Source: Oryzias latipes (taxonomy: Eukaryota > Chordata > Actinopteri > Beloniformes > Adrianichthyidae). From it: a stretch of DNA of 64,000 bases. The stretch is from positions 27,356,293 to 27,420,292 of the forward strand of contig NC_019868.2 in assembly GCF_002234675.1 (NCBI RefSeq). The letters are read 5' to 3'. The position numbers and the translations under genes were made by a program. Positions 1-28,889 of this stretch are shown in pieces; the stretch's first letter is position 1, and each line of letters opens with the position of its first letter. Under the pieces are notes generated by a model that had not been told where the DNA came from, did no database searches, and saw only the letters and a program-made list of their open reading frames with translations.

Positions 1-289
1 TCTTCTGACACACAAGATGTATATTTGTACAAATCCTTTTTGTAATTTAGGCTAAACTTTATTTATATTGATTAAATTTGTATCTTGTTCTTTGTTGTTG
101 AAACGGACGGAAAAGAAGAAGGGCGGAAAGAAGGGAGGGATGTTGGAGACAGGGGGAAAAGGGGAGTTGAGGAAATCTGGAGGATGCTGCAGTATTATCA
201 TCACTACTGCCTGGTGTAATGTTAGTCGGTTACTGTTTTGTTTTGCTTGATTTGCCTTTTAGTCCAAAAATATACTACTTTTTAACCAG

Positions 290-352
290 AGAACCACATT
301 AAAGGGTTGAATGAGCCACATTGGGCTCTGGGGCATCAGGTTGCAGACCCCT
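290..352. mobile_element. hAT-like element terminus in rell2 intron
   Basis: Ends with GGTTGCAGACCCCTG, i.e. a CAGGGGTCTGCAACC-type hAT inverted terminus read from the other strand, preceded by the AGAGCCCAATGTGGCTC-like subterminal sequence. The purine-rich block at 105-175 may belong to the same element. The other end is outside the window. Confidence 0.4.
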
Positions 353-465
353 GCTTTGGTATTTCTTTAGTAATTTTACTTTTTTAACCACTCAATCCCG
401 AACATAATCTAAGAACAAAACAGACAGAAATAGATTTGAATGCAGATGTTTTAGGCGGAGCTCAC

Positions 466-2860
<2,395 letters not shown>

Positions 2861-3116
2861 TCTGTCGCTTCAGTCTGAGAGGGAAACAGGACTGTAAATG
2901 TAAATGTGTTGCTGACTTGACCTCCAGCCAAGCCCATGTTGGTGAACCGATGAAGCGTTTGTCCTCAGGAAGAAGATACGCCGTTAAAAATGATTTTACT
3001 TTTGAGGAACTGATCTAAGTTCCCTTCTGACCACATGGCGTTTTCTGTTCCCCTGTTTAATAGAATATGAATTAATTTTTAACAGGATGTATGCAAACAT
3101 TTTTAACCCTTGTGCT

Positions 3117-3315
3117 ATCCTAGGCACTTTTACGTTGGGAGTTGGGTCATCTAGACCCACTAGACAGTTCTCTGAACCTTTTTTCTTCAATGATTTGTGA
3201 TCTTCACTGGTGTCCATGGATTACATGAAATCTTTCCACCTTTATCCACCTTTGTCATGGTAGGGAGAACACGTCAATGTAAGGGGGGGGGGGGTCATTT
3301 AAGATAGCACAAGGG
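3117..3315 (+). mobile_element. CCCTTGTGCTATC MITE, copy 1
   Basis: A 199-bp element with inverted ends CCCTTGTGCTATC / GATAGCACAAGGG, flanked on both sides by TTAA (3113-3116 and 3316-3319). The TTAA duplication is the hallmark of piggyBac-type insertion. No ORF. Contains a run of 12 G at 3283-3294. Two more copies are at 55404 and 61389. Confidence 0.85.
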
Positions 3316-3448
3316 TTAAAACAAAATATAAAAAATTGGCATTTTAAGCACAAATCCCTGTGAGTGGATTTAATGTGAAAGAAATTTTGTCAAAATAAAA
3401 CCCAACTGCTTCCAACATTTTATGTAGATCACCACTCATTTTAGGTAC

Positions 3449-3684
3449 AAACTAGAGGTCAACCAATTGTCTTCCAGGCCAATTTTCAGTTTGACTGATG
3501 ATCGTTTGACTGATTATAGGTTTGATTGACTGATTATCGTCTGATTTTTCTAAAATCATAATATTAATATTTTCACTTTGACTGCAAAGGAATATCAGCT
3601 CTTAATATCGGATATTTACCTTCTTGGTTGCTAGTAATCGCTCTCAGTAATAACCATGAAATAACCATGTCGCTCGATCTCTAA
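3449..3684. mobile_element. TAGAGGTC-ended degenerate TIR repeat
   Basis: Begins TAGAGGTCAACCAATT and ends near GTCGCTCGATCTCTAA, with internal TGACTGATTATCG words: the layout of the vertebrate TAGAGGTCGACCGAT short inverted-terminus repeats. Strongly diverged; superfamily not assigned. Confidence 0.5.
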
Positions 3685-4806
3685 TACAAAGGCACAAGTT
3701 GTCAAATACTTCATTACCCATAATGTTTTTTCAAAACAGAGCAGAAAATTTGCCTAAATTTTCCACATGTAAATTTTAGTCTGTTTTACATGCTGCTCCT
3801 TTAAAAAAATAAAAACGTTTTGTAGACACCAGAACATGATAATAACTTCATTTTCAGTGAGTGATGTTAGCAGTGCATAGTACAGATGTGTGATGGCAGA
3901 ATGGTTCGATACAAAAACATGACAGATCCAAAAAATTTCAAGAGATTTGACCCAAAATTTGTCTCCAGACCTTAATTTAACCCCCTTCATGTCACTAATT
4001 TGCAACATACCACTTAAATGTACAGTCATCTGTCCAGTAATCGTTGAAAAAAAGAACAAAATAGTAAACTATTCAACCTTAAATTTAACTTGATTTATGT
4101 AATGAGTATTCAGGGGCGGAGCGTAGAGGTGCCGTGGACCACCTGACTGCAGTCCGTTACATCACCTCAACATTTATGCAGCCATAGAAAAGTTCACTAT
4201 GATGCATTTATCTCTGTCATCCCTAAAACAGTTTATTTTTAAGCAAAGCTAAAGTATTGTTACATGCATGTTTTCATCACAGAAAAAAAAAGACTAAAAA
4301 AATTTGCACACACAATTCTGATTTAAAAATATTCTTTAAACACTAAAAAACTCTAAATACTTTCTATGAAAACCTTTCCCTTAATATATTTTTATTTAAA
4401 AAATGAACTAAAACAAAATTTTACTTTTGCTGTTATGTCTTAAATAACCAGTACCGCTTCTATAAATACATGAACTTATGTGAAGTTTAAATGACTTTAT
4501 GTAAATAAGAATGAGAACTTGATATGAAACATTAAAAAAAGTTCAGAGATCTGACGGCTGTTTGGTGTCAGCTGTTGGAAAAAGGAGGAAAAAAACTCAC
4601 GTTCTATCGAAAAAGACTCATTTATAAAAGATTTTTCTTTCATAAATGATCTGTACTTTATATCTACTGTACTTATATCTTTATATCTGTACTTTAAGAA
4701 AGTATTTCTGGTTTTTTTAAAGCAGATTGTTTTTATACATTTAAAAGAGATTGATCTCAAAGGCAAACGTTTCCCTCTGAAGCCACAAAGCAAAAGCATC
4801 TCTTAC

Positions 4807-4880
4807 CCGTGTCCTGTCTGCCCGCTGCTCACATCATCTCACATGTGAACGCCAGCGTGGTCACGATGAAGCATGCCAAT
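4807..4880 (-). other. rell2: Probable 5' UTR exon of rell2
   Basis: On the minus strand a good donor (G|gtaaga) ends an exon at 4807, and the first coding exon has its acceptor 1.9 kb downstream at about 2878. No coding potential is needed here. The upstream edge (transcription start) is a guess; the sequence at about 4,970-5,030 (minus strand) could be core promoter. The alternative is that the real 5' exon lies farther away in the 5-14 kb region. Confidence 0.35.
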
Positions 4881-4959
4881 AAAACCTGAATCCAGAGAGA
4901 TTTGGTAAAGGTCAGACGTGAAAGTGTGCAGGCTGGATAAGAAGTGAAACCAGAAAGGG

Positions 4960-5735
4960 ACAGCGTCCGTCCCCCCTAAGCAGTGAGAGCCGGCTTTGGC
5001 TCCACCTTTTCAGACTCTCTGCTCAGAAAGATGGAGGCATGTGTGCTAAAAGAAACAGGGACACTTCACTCAACTTCACTTCTTTAGCGTTTAAAACTAA
5101 TTTCCACCTGTTCACCTTCACTGGAAAACACATTTATCTCTAGGAAAATGTATGAAAACCTCCTTAAAAAGTGAAGCCAACATGCAGAGGAGGCGACAGC
5201 TTATCAGAGTGTCCCTCCCGCTGTCTTATCTGTATTTATTGATGCCCCCCCAGACACACACACACTTACTTATCAGCTGTTGTTTGGGCTGGTTGAGCAC
5301 CGATACCACCTATCAACAACAACAAGCTGCGAGTATGGTGACACTTCACTGCAAATCCACACTAAGCCATGTTGGATCCCACGATCTGCTCCTTCATTCA
5401 TGAAGGAGCAGATCGTGGGATGAACTGATGAACTGATGCATTACAAAGGAAAAACTACACACAGGAAGCAGGCAAACGCTCCAGCCTTCTGTGCTCTTAA
5501 TGTGCAGTCCAGTTTTTATCCATTTACGAAGAAATAAACAAGAAAAATTCAGGTAAAAGTGACTCTTAATTAACTCTTCCTGTTCATATCTGTCAATTCC
5601 AGATCATCTTAGTAAAATGTATATTTTCTGTCATTTAAAATGGAGCATGAGGCTTCCTTTATGAAGCCCTCTGTAAAGAACCTGTAGACCCAGTTTTATC
5701 ATTTGACTCTCACATTGAAAAACGTGTCCAGGACA
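4960..5735. other. Non-genic stretch upstream of rell2
   Basis: Holds the likely rell2 promoter side (sequence past the 5' UTR exon) and a perfect palindrome at 5376-5421. I see no exon, RNA gene or recognisable repeat in the rest. Confidence 0.4.
5376..5421. repeat. Perfect 46-bp palindrome (22-bp arms, 2-base spacer)
   Basis: 5376-5397 is the exact reverse complement of 5400-5421, with TC between. The near-absent spacer argues against a selected RNA hairpin and for a snap-back (inverted duplication) replication error. Perfect identity implies it is recent or gene-converted. Confidence 0.95.
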
Positions 5736-5739
5736 GGTT

Positions 5740-6172
5740 CTGCAGAGCGGCAGGAGTTCATTAAAAATTCACCTCTGAGTTTTGGGCGGGACTGTTGGTG
5801 TGGAAGTAAGCCTTCACTGATGTCCCATCATTCCTTGCACTCACTCCCACTAGCCTACAGCCCCCTCCCACCCCCAACATAACATTACCAGTGCGACAAA
5901 AATGGTGAGCAATATCCAACCGAACTCTTTAGATCCAGATTCCGGCTCAGACGAGGAAAACAAAGACGTCCATGGATCTATTTGTCTGTGTGGATGCATC
6001 AGAATGGAGCAGAGCAGGAAGCTTGTGGGAGCTATTTTCTACGCCACAAATATGATCTGATTCACAATCATTCGAATAAACAAATACTCAGAAGTGAAAT
6101 TTTAAACGTAGTTTTCTTTATATATCTCCTCCATCAGCAAAAAAATGTTACAAGAACATGTTAAAAACACTA
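5740..6172 (-). mobile_element. Family-1 TIR element, copy B (inverted)
   Basis: Reverse-oriented copy: the family landmarks appear as reverse complements (tctgcagagcggcaggagtt, acagccccctccca, cagacgaggaaaacaaagac, and the CTCCATCAG...GAACATGTTAAAA end). Both outer termini are lost. Short open frames in it are fortuitous. Confidence 0.75.
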
Positions 6173-7384
6173 TTTTAATTTAAGTTTGTCTTTAAAGTTC
6201 CTGTACTATTACTGTGCAGTTCAGTTTTACCGATTTTAAGGTAATTTACGAAAAGAAAAACAAGATAAATTCAGGTAAAAGTGACCCCAATTAAGTAATC
6301 ATGTTAATTCTAGTTCAGTTTTATATAATTTTCTCTTTCTACAATGCAAATTACACCTTAATGTTGCTCAAATCACTAAAAACATAAATAAAAACAGAGA
6401 AAAGGTGTTTTCCAAAGATTTTGTAGTCATTCATAATTGTCTATGGTACCAAAACAACATCGTTTTTTTGATAAGAACTTTTAAATTATACAATCTTTTT
6501 CTTCTCTTTAATTACAGCTTACCAAAACCCACAATCTACACACATTTCAGAGAACACTCTTAGATATTCATCACATCGGAAGACCAAAAATAAAACTCCT
6601 GACGTGACAGAAAAAAGCAGCTGTTCAGTCTGCGTTTCAGATTGGAAATTTTACACATCGAAACATCTAAAAACCGTCCTCCCAAACCCGAAGCTGCATG
6701 AATCAGCAGCTGTCAGGCCGGAACACTCAAGTTTTTGTCCTCTCACCTGAACTTCAAGGACTGTTTTATCCAGAATAACAAATGTTCTGAAGTTGGAACA
6801 GCAAAAGAAGCTTTGCGTGAAGAATTTATCCGCTCTTCATTGCATGGAAAATGTTTACATTTGTGTTTTTTTGTATAACACACATTGAAAGTAATCAATG
6901 AACTTTGTAATTTGTTCAGTTTAGCATATCTGAGCGTAGACATTTGTGTTTTAATTGGTTTTCCAACAGAAAGCCAGAAGCCTTTTTCCCCTCCAAAATA
7001 AGACCTCTTAGTGTTTGTCCTCAAGAACAAAACCCCCCAGAGAATAAGAGGGAACGTGGGAGGAGGACTGAGAACGTGACCCCCGCTTTAACTCTTCTGT
7101 TTATCTAAATTATCGAATCCCTCTGCTGCTTTTACCGCACGTCCATCTCATACGGAAGGAATGCTGCATTACAGGAACTTAAAATAAAAGTGTTTTTTTT
7201 TTAACTTGTCCTGCCTAACAGCTGAGGAAGCAGATCAGAGCTGAAGGCCTTTTGTGTTGGACAGACTTTACTGTTACAACGGATTTTTATGAACCCCTGT
7301 TGTAGTTGAGGCTAAGCTTTATTTATGATAATTATATTTATATGGAGCGACCCTATGAATGTGTGCTTCTTAGAGTGTACCTTG
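6173..7384. other. Non-genic AT-rich stretch
   Basis: No exon with coding continuity and no repeat I can name. Frequent stops in all frames. Some CpG-bearing sequence at about 7,020-7,150 has no further distinguishing mark. Confidence 0.4.
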
Positions 7385-8070
7385 ATCACACTGAATGCTC
7401 CAGCAAAGGCAGGAGGCCCGGCACCCCAAATCCCAGAGCCAGGGGCAGACAGCGCAGCAACCCGGACCCGGGAGCAACCACCCTCATGCGCACCGGATCC
7501 CCACCACGGAGAGGGAAATGGAGGCCAAGACCCAGCCGCTCCCCGGCCGAGGAGTAGGAGGAGCTGGAGCCCCTGCCAGGACAGGGACCCGTCCCACCCC
7601 AAGGCGCTCTAGGTCTACACCCAATGTCCAGACTCAACGAGACCCATGCCGGCGCCCGGATGAGAGGCACACCACCGCCTGGGAGTCCTGAGCCCCCACC
7701 AGAGGCAGGCCGGGACCACCCATGGACAGCCCGCACACCACACCTGGGCAACCTGCCCGCCAGCCCCACCGAGGACAAACTGCTGTAGAAAACGACTAGG
7801 AAGGCAGACACCGGTGGCCAGCGGAGGCCCCAGACAGGGCCAGGGGATGGAGGACCAGACTCTAGTTGCCGTTGGCAACGATGGAAAAATTAGGGTTCCC
7901 TGGTGTGCCCAGAAAAGAGGTCCCACCTGCTCCTTGGGGGGATACGGTCCACCCCGCTCAGATGTTGTACACTCCCTCACCGCGTGGAAAAGAGCTGCAA
8001 GGTCAGGGGCGCAGCAACCCCCGGGACGCCACCAATGCCCCGGCAGCAATGCATGCGATAAAAGGTTAAA
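7385..8070. repeat. Unclassified GC-rich insert, probably a dispersed repeat
   Basis: About 690 bases of C- and G-rich sequence with sharp AT-rich borders on both sides (cttgatcacactgaatgctc before, gataaaaggttaaaaaaggc after). Four overlapping frames on both strands stay open for 67-169 codons, as expected for GC-rich DNA that lacks stop codons, and none looks like a protein family. Composition and borders suggest an inserted element, perhaps a retrotransposon fragment; not proven. Confidence 0.5.
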
Positions 8071-9012
8071 AAAGGCCTTGATCAAAGTAAGAGTGACACT
8101 GAGCAAACACAGTGAAAGTTTCATCCAGCCCCACTGCTGTTTGTTAGACCTTCACCTTCACATGAGTGTTTATGTTGCCTCAGTGTCAGAACATTTTTCA
8201 CGCCTCCGTCCTTTTAAATGGCTCCTTTATTCAACCGAAAACATTGAATCTTCTTTAGCTTGTAAGGATAGACCAGATCACTAAAGTTTTTGTATTTTTT
8301 CTCAATTCTTGCCTCTCTTCATGTATTCCTGATTAACACGTTAGACTCAAAAGGCTCTTATTTTGTTGAGTTCCTCCAAAACAACCCAGGGTTTGGATTT
8401 TATGATGCAAATGTTGTTCCACTGACCCCAGGTCGCAGCAAAAGTCACACAAGAGGAAATGGATCACAAATCTACATTATGGATGCGGGGAGCGCCGTCT
8501 TCAGCCCCAGTAACAAACATCACCTGTCTGTCATTTCTGGAGATAAATCGTTCACCTGAGACGCCAACCTTCACGCTCTTCCACCTTTTCATGTTTCCCT
8601 TTTTGCTCATAATCCACATTATTTTTGTCCTTTAGATAAAAACTCCATATTCAGCAAAACGTTAACCTCAAGAACAACTCCTTACAACCAAAAACGTCCA
8701 GACCTGACATATTCACGAGTGTGCAATTTAAAAAAAGTAACAAAAAATAGATATTCCATTAAATTTGCACAAAACCAACTGACCAAATTCAACTAGTGGA
8801 GTAATTGTCGTCAGAAGAATAGCAACTTAACTCACAGGACAGCTATAGTTTCATTTTTGTGCGTATAAAGTTAAGCATAATAAATACAGACCTTATAACA
8901 CTAAAAAAAAAAACTTTTCGCTTTTTATTTCCTCATTTGTTAATACAGTAACTAGTTGAAAACTAAAGTAGGGACAAGAAATGCTAAAGAAAAAATTAAA
9001 ACAAGTTAAAAA
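8071..9012. other. Non-genic stretch
   Basis: No gene seen. The 89-codon open frame starting at 8290 has no recognisable motif, no splice partners and ordinary noncoding composition. Confidence 0.4.
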
Positions 9013-9246
9013 CCCACTCCGACTAATGAATCGGGTGCAGATAAAACAAAGATTGCACAATATTGCTTGCCATTTTGTTGGACCGCTAATGTTAGGTAGG
9101 GGTGTGAGTTTCTTTTGCAGAAACTATGTCCTAGAAAAAAACACAGGTTATTTTATTTTTTGCAAAATAAAAGGCATAATCATAACTAAAAAACCACTGG
9201 GAACGCTTTGAAAATAGATCAAAAGATGACTGGAGTGGGACTTATT
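9013..9246 (+). mobile_element. Family-1 TIR element, copy C (internally deleted)
   Basis: Carries the left end (taaaaacccactccgac) and the right end (accactgggaacgctttgaaa ... gatgactggagtgggactta) of family 1 only 234 bp apart, so most of the roughly 700-bp body is deleted. This copy helps define both inverted termini. Confidence 0.7.
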
Positions 9247-9249
9247 TAT

Positions 9250-12200
9250 GTAAATGTTCACAAAACAAAATGCAGAGATTCAGGACACAGAGTGTGTTGT
9301 TTATCAAACAATCACACACGTGAAAACAATCACATTTTTTGAGTCTAAGTCATAATAATTGGAAGTCAGTGAATTGGTTAAGCGATTTGAAGACTTGCTA
9401 ATGACAGAAAAAGCCATTTATTTATGACGTACAGTGAATGCAGCACTGCCTTTATTGTCCGGTAAGCAACAATATAAATCGCTTCAGCTGTAAAACAGAA
9501 CTTGTCATCTTTCACATGACGCTAAAAATAAAGCGTGTTCCACGTTTTTTGCAGATGTGCGTAAATTCCATTTTAAGCACGTGTGACGTGCAGCGGATGC
9601 TGGGGAAGGGAGGCACGCCAACCATCCCAGAGGGATTGGGGATGGAATGACTCAGCATCTTTGTGACCCTAACAGAATCTCCTGCAGGGGCGAGCGAGGG
9701 GTGTGGTCTGGGCAGATTCGTGTTTCTCAGCAGGCATTCGGGACAAAAGCTGGGGCGTTGAGAGGATGTGTGGAGGAAGGCAAAGGTGTGTCGAGAGGCT
9801 GCATGGGTCACAGCAGACGAGGAGGAGGAGGAAAGCTGTGCGAGTGCATATATTCATCCTTTCAGGGACTTTTCAGTATTATCCTGCCACATCAAAAACC
9901 CAAATTTTACACAAGAGGACTCCACAAATTTGGGAAAAACCTCAATGAATTTATTAAACCAGCTTGAAGTGTAGAAGGGGATGAACAGTAGCTTTGAAAA
10001 ATAGCAACAACAACAAAAATAGGTGAAGGAACTTCTGAATTTTCTGCAGCACGACCAAGATCTGCATTGCATCTTATTAAAACAAAAAAGAAAATAAGAC
10101 AACTTTTCAATTTCTATTCAGTGTGTTATTCAGTTAGCAGATTTTGTGTGTTTTTTTAAATGCTAAAAGAATCAATATTGCATTATTTTTTTCCACCTTA
10201 AGTCAGAAACATTTGCTTTATGGATATAGTGTCTGAAAAAAATATTTAATCACAAAAAAACATAAAATTTTGTTTTAAACGTCCTACTGATGTGTCAATG
10301 TCAGATTTAAAGAACTCAAATATTATCATATTTGTGGAAAAACATCAGCTTTCATTAATATTAAGCACAACTGTAATCCTACTTATATCCTTAAAATACG
10401 CCTTTCTTCCATTTATTCATGTTTTAACATGCTGAATTTAAGGACAAAATGAGGAAATCTGCTTGTTCTGGACTCAAAAGAATGTAGTTTTCAATATCTA
10501 CAGCTGCCGTCAACCCTGCCAGATGTCATGAGACTGAATGTAGCTGCAGTTCATCTAGCATTCTTGCGTCACGCTTTCTGTTGCCCAACCTCGGCTGCAA
10601 ACGGTCTGCTCCATTCACTCTGACACACGTATCAGTTCAGCTGATTTTCTGGCCGCATGACAAAAGCCATGAAATTCCGTTCGACTGACAAACTCACAGG
10701 CGGACTCTCGCTTTGTGGCGTGCATTCAAGCGTCCTGCAGGAAAAGCTGGAAAGTTTTAACAGAAACCAAAGTGCAGCAGGTTCTGAAGAACCGCCTTCC
10801 TCAACTGTGATTTGCTGCTCCTAATTGTCAAGAATTGTAACCTACATGCTGGTGATCTGCTTCAGCATGAACTTCATTCTGAGGGTGAGATATTTTTCTT
10901 TAGTTTAGTGAGGTCAAAGCCCCAAATCAGCACACAGGATCAGCAAACTTGGCAGCCAACCAACTGAAAAGGAGGGATAACTTCCAGATAAAAGGATAAT
11001 AAAACCTGTGAATGGTTAGAATATTAGAACAATTTACGATTTAAAAAAAATTCTTTCACGTGCTCATCTGCAATAATTAGACCATACTTTGGATTTTAAA
11101 AAGCATGAGATTTTTTTTAATTTATGATCCTTTTCAGTCTATTCCTAAATGTTGTTTAGTTGGAGGGATTTACAAAGCTACAACACAGAACTGCAAATGT
11201 CCTTCAGCAGGACCAGAGGCTTTGAGTGACAGTCCAGCAGATAAAATCTGCACCGTCACCTTTAGATCATCATCTCCACTGGAAACACGCAGACTCCAGT
11301 CAGCCTCATACTCGCAGTGATGCGGCGCAAAGATCAGCAGAGCTGGCGGTTAAATCTTAATGAGGCAGTAACGGAAAGTCACCCCACCCACTGTGCCACC
11401 CCCCTCCACAAAACAGAGAAATCAAGCCGGTTGCTCACCTTCAGTCAGCCAGAGACGCACACCGGTCCCTCATGGCTGTAGCCTCTTCCCTGTAACATCT
11501 GAGGATGCTGCTGCTGAGCGCCTGCTGGCTGAGGGGGGCGGGATGACAGGAAACAGGATGGGGGGGGGGGGCTCTGTAAGCTGCTCCAGAATTTAACCTC
11601 TGAGGCGTCTTTCAATTTTTTTAATTATCTGCTCATTAGACCGACGCTGAGCAGGATTACCTATGAACCGAAATATGATAACCTTCTCTTGGAGACCAAA
11701 AAGCTAAAGCTGCTTGTTAGTTCAAATTTCAGCTCCTGTTGTCTTAAAATTTCTTTCTTTAAACTGCAGTTACAGATTCAGGATCTTAAAACTACAATAC
11801 AAGCCTTTTAAATAATGCCTTAAAAATGTTCCCAAGCTAAAAAATAGTTGAAAATCTTTGTATTCAGGCAGTTATCCAAGATTACAAAGACCCTCTGATA
11901 TCTCAGATTATGTATGTTCCTGTGTTTCTTCAAATTTTCTGTGGATATTTTCTAGGTTATAAGATCCTTGCAGGTGCAGGTTAGTTTACTATTTTTTTCC
12001 CATCAGGATGGTATTTGAAATTAAAGGAATAATACATATTTGAAATGGTCAGATGTAGGTTCAGAAAAAGAGGCATTGTTCTTATATTGCTTCCGGAAAC
12101 TAAACTCTTAGAAAACTAAAGCTTGGATGGATAGATGCTTTTTCCCCCCGCTTTTCCTCTGTACTAAACTGATACAAAAAATTTTTTTTTCACTTTTTAT

Positions 12201-12657
12201 ATTTTATTTCATTAAAATTCTTCTCTTAGCTCATGATTTGTTCTAGACTTTTTTGAAAATCAAACTTCCCATCAGATAATTCTTCAACATTTCTGACCAA
12301 AGAAATACACAAAAAATAAAATTATTCCATCTGTCAGTATTTATAATTTACATAACTTTTAATGTATTTTATGTATTTATTCATAAAAATAATATAAACA
12401 TTACTTATAAAATAAATATAATTTTATTAGAATTTATATTTGTGCTATTTCTCTTTTTTTATGGCAGTCTGTTTAATTGAATGTTAATATCTGGCCTTCA
12501 ACTAATTTGTGATATTTTTGCTATTATGTAAAATGTTTTTCTTGTTTCCTAAATCCTAAAATAAAGATAGAGGGATAGAGGGAAATTGTTTTACAGATTT
12601 ATTTTTCTTAGTTATGTATTGTTTTCATTAAAAAATGTATTCACAAATTTTTTTATT
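9250..12657. other. 3.4-kb non-genic stretch
   Basis: No gene seen. 10,490-10,860 and 11,200-11,520 are less AT-rich, low in obvious repeats and could be regulatory, but nothing in them is diagnostic. 11,560-11,572 is a G run. 11,590-12,600 is strongly AT-rich. Confidence 0.35.
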
Positions 12658-12678
12658 ATGACGTTATTGTTCTGGTTG

Positions 12679-12900
12679 AGCCAGTTTAGCTCGTGCTGGT
12701 TTGCGGCGCCTTCCGTCCGTGAAACCCAGGTTCGACTCCGGGCTGCTCCCTCTTCCCTTCTCTACCTCTGCCGGTTCCAAGCCCGGTTTGAGAAGGTTGC
12801 GTCAGGAAGGGCATCCGGCGTAAAACATTGCCAAATTTACCATGCGACTTGTTCGCTGTGGCGACCCCTGATGGGAGAAGCCGAAAGTGGAAAGGAAAAA
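12679..12900 (+). mobile_element. tRNA-derived SINE with intact 21-bp target duplication
   Basis: tRNA-like head with a B-box (GGTTCGACTCCGGG, about 12,730), then the teleost SINE body words GGAAGGGCATCCGGCGTAAA and GTGGCGACCCCTGATGGGAG, and an A-rich tail. The 21 bases at 12658-12678 are repeated exactly at 12901-12921, a perfect target-site duplication, so the insertion is young and full length. Confidence 0.92.
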
Positions 12901-12921
12901 ATGACGTTATTGTTCTGGTTG

Positions 12922-13890
12922 CTTCTCTCTCGCCTGGAGAAGTTTGTCTTCTTCTTTCTTCTGGATGCTTCAGCCACACTTTGGCTTATGAGGAGATCTA
13001 TAGGACTGAATGTGGAATATTGGAGGATTTGTGGATTTTATTTTTCTACTGTGTTGCTGCAACAATGACCACAGGAGAGAGGAGGGAGTTGGAGAAAGGC
13101 ATCGGGTATCCCGGACAGAATGCTGCTGCTCACCTCTAACATAATCTGCATTTTACTTTTTTTTTCTTCATTAATCAGATTGGATCTTCAAACCTGTTTA
13201 AATTTCCTATTTTCGTCATTGTATTGTTCTATTCAACTTGGTTTAAGTATCAAATTGCAACTGTGGTTTTCTTGAGACATTTTACAAAAAGCAAATACAT
13301 TCAACTAGGCTAAATGAATCATGATTTTTATTATTATAAAATAAAAATTGTGTATAATAAAGCTCATTTGTTTTAATTGTGTTTTAACAACAGGCCATAT
13401 GTGTCAAACATTGTCTTGAAGGGTTTTCTTGATGCATATTCCTTGTTGCTGGGCAAGCAAAATTAGACAGTGGGAAGAAAAGAATTGCTATAAGGGGGGA
13501 AAAAATAGTAACCTCACATAGTTAAACAGTCTGATCATTGACTGAGAGGACAAGACAGAGACAAATGTGAAAACTGTGGAACATTTTACATTAAGCAAAT
13601 ATGTGCATTTGCTATAAATCCATATAAAAAAAAACTTACATTTGCATTCATTACTTGGTGTTTGTGCACTTTATTTTCCTTTTACTCCTTTTCCATGTTG
13701 CTTTTCTTTTCTGCAGGAAAATACAAGGGCTCTTCGTTTTATTTTGAAAAACCAAGCCGGATGTGCAGTTCAAGTTTCCCAGAACAAGCTAACTAGCTGG
13801 AGACTTTCTGGTCTCGTCAGCAACCGCAGCTAAATCCGCTGTCAGTTTTTGATTCACAGATAATGTCAGAGCAATGTTTAGCGTTCTAAT
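12922..13890. other. Non-genic stretch before trappc11
   Basis: No gene or named repeat. From about 13,730 onward composition becomes less AT-rich, which may mark the start of the trappc11 promoter region. Confidence 0.35.
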
Positions 13891-13949
13891 GGTAAATAGA
13901 GTTAGAATCTAGCTTTTGTGAAGTTGGGCGGCCGGAAACTAGAACTAAA

Positions 13950-14087
13950 TACTCGCCAAGGAAATGTTCAGCCTCGCCCACTACTACTAGCCAGCTTGTC
14001 ACTCCTGAGCCGCTGACAGCTAGCCCATTAGCTGAGCCTTGCTGCTGCTGCACTGCTTTCACGAATTCACCTAGCAATGCAACTGAG
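13950..14087 (+). other. trappc11: Candidate 5' UTR exon of trappc11
   Basis: A strong donor CTGAG|gtaagc follows 14087, and the first coding exon has an acceptor (tttgtgcag) immediately before 14665, 22 bases upstream of the ATG. A noncoding first exon here would fit. The start given is arbitrary; other donors within 14.0-14.5 kb are possible. Confidence 0.4.
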
Positions 14088-14686
14088 GTAAGCTCCCCAG
14101 GAACGCGTCCATGATGTTCTCTCTCACAGACATGCAATTTTGAGTCGCCTTTCCGTTGAGCTAAACGGTTAGCATCGCCTTCTGCTAGCGTTATCCTGTT
14201 TGCTTAGTTCCGCTTTCGTCTCTGCGTTTGTGTTTTATAATATTGGCCGGATGGTGGTTCAAAAATATTCAATGACAGCTACTCGGTCCGTGTTGTGGAG
14301 GATGTTTCTCAGCAGCAGATAATCCCTGCGCTCCGTGAAGCCTCGATGGGAGCTGCTAAGTTCAGCTCAACACCGGTAGATGTAAACAAGTGTCAAAGCT
14401 AAGAAGCTAAGAAGCTAAGTGACTGCTAACCAAGTCCAAGTCTTGTGACCTGCTGCTGGATAATATTTACGTCTGTTTATTTATTTATTTTCAGTTTTTC
14501 TTGCATAGGTGCATGTTATTTAGTCGGTATTTTTCTTGCAAAATACTCATTAAGGTTTCATAAATGAAAAGTATGTGTTATTTTCTGCTTCATTGACTAA
14601 ACGACATGTTTAAGCTTCCTCTGCAGGGGCTCCATTATAGAGAGATCGTGTTTGTTTTGTGCAGGTGTGTCTGTTAAAGCATAAGG

Positions 14687-28875
<14,189 letters not shown>

Positions 28876-28881
28876 GGAGAA

Positions 28882-28887
28882 AATAAA
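28882..28887 (+). terminator. trappc11: Poly(A) signal of trappc11
   Basis: AATAAA begins only six bases after the stop codon (28873-28875), implying a 3' UTR of about 25-35 bases if used. No better signal is evident close by. Confidence 0.6.
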
Positions 28888-28889
28888 AC

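Noticed and set aside
5376-5421. microRNA-type hairpin
   Set aside because: A 2-base loop with perfect 22-bp arms is not a Drosha/Dicer-type precursor; better explained as an inverted duplication.
7386-8284. Several overlapping open frames of 67-169 codons on both strands
   Set aside because: Explained by high GC content with few stop codons; frames conflict with each other and none shows family motifs.
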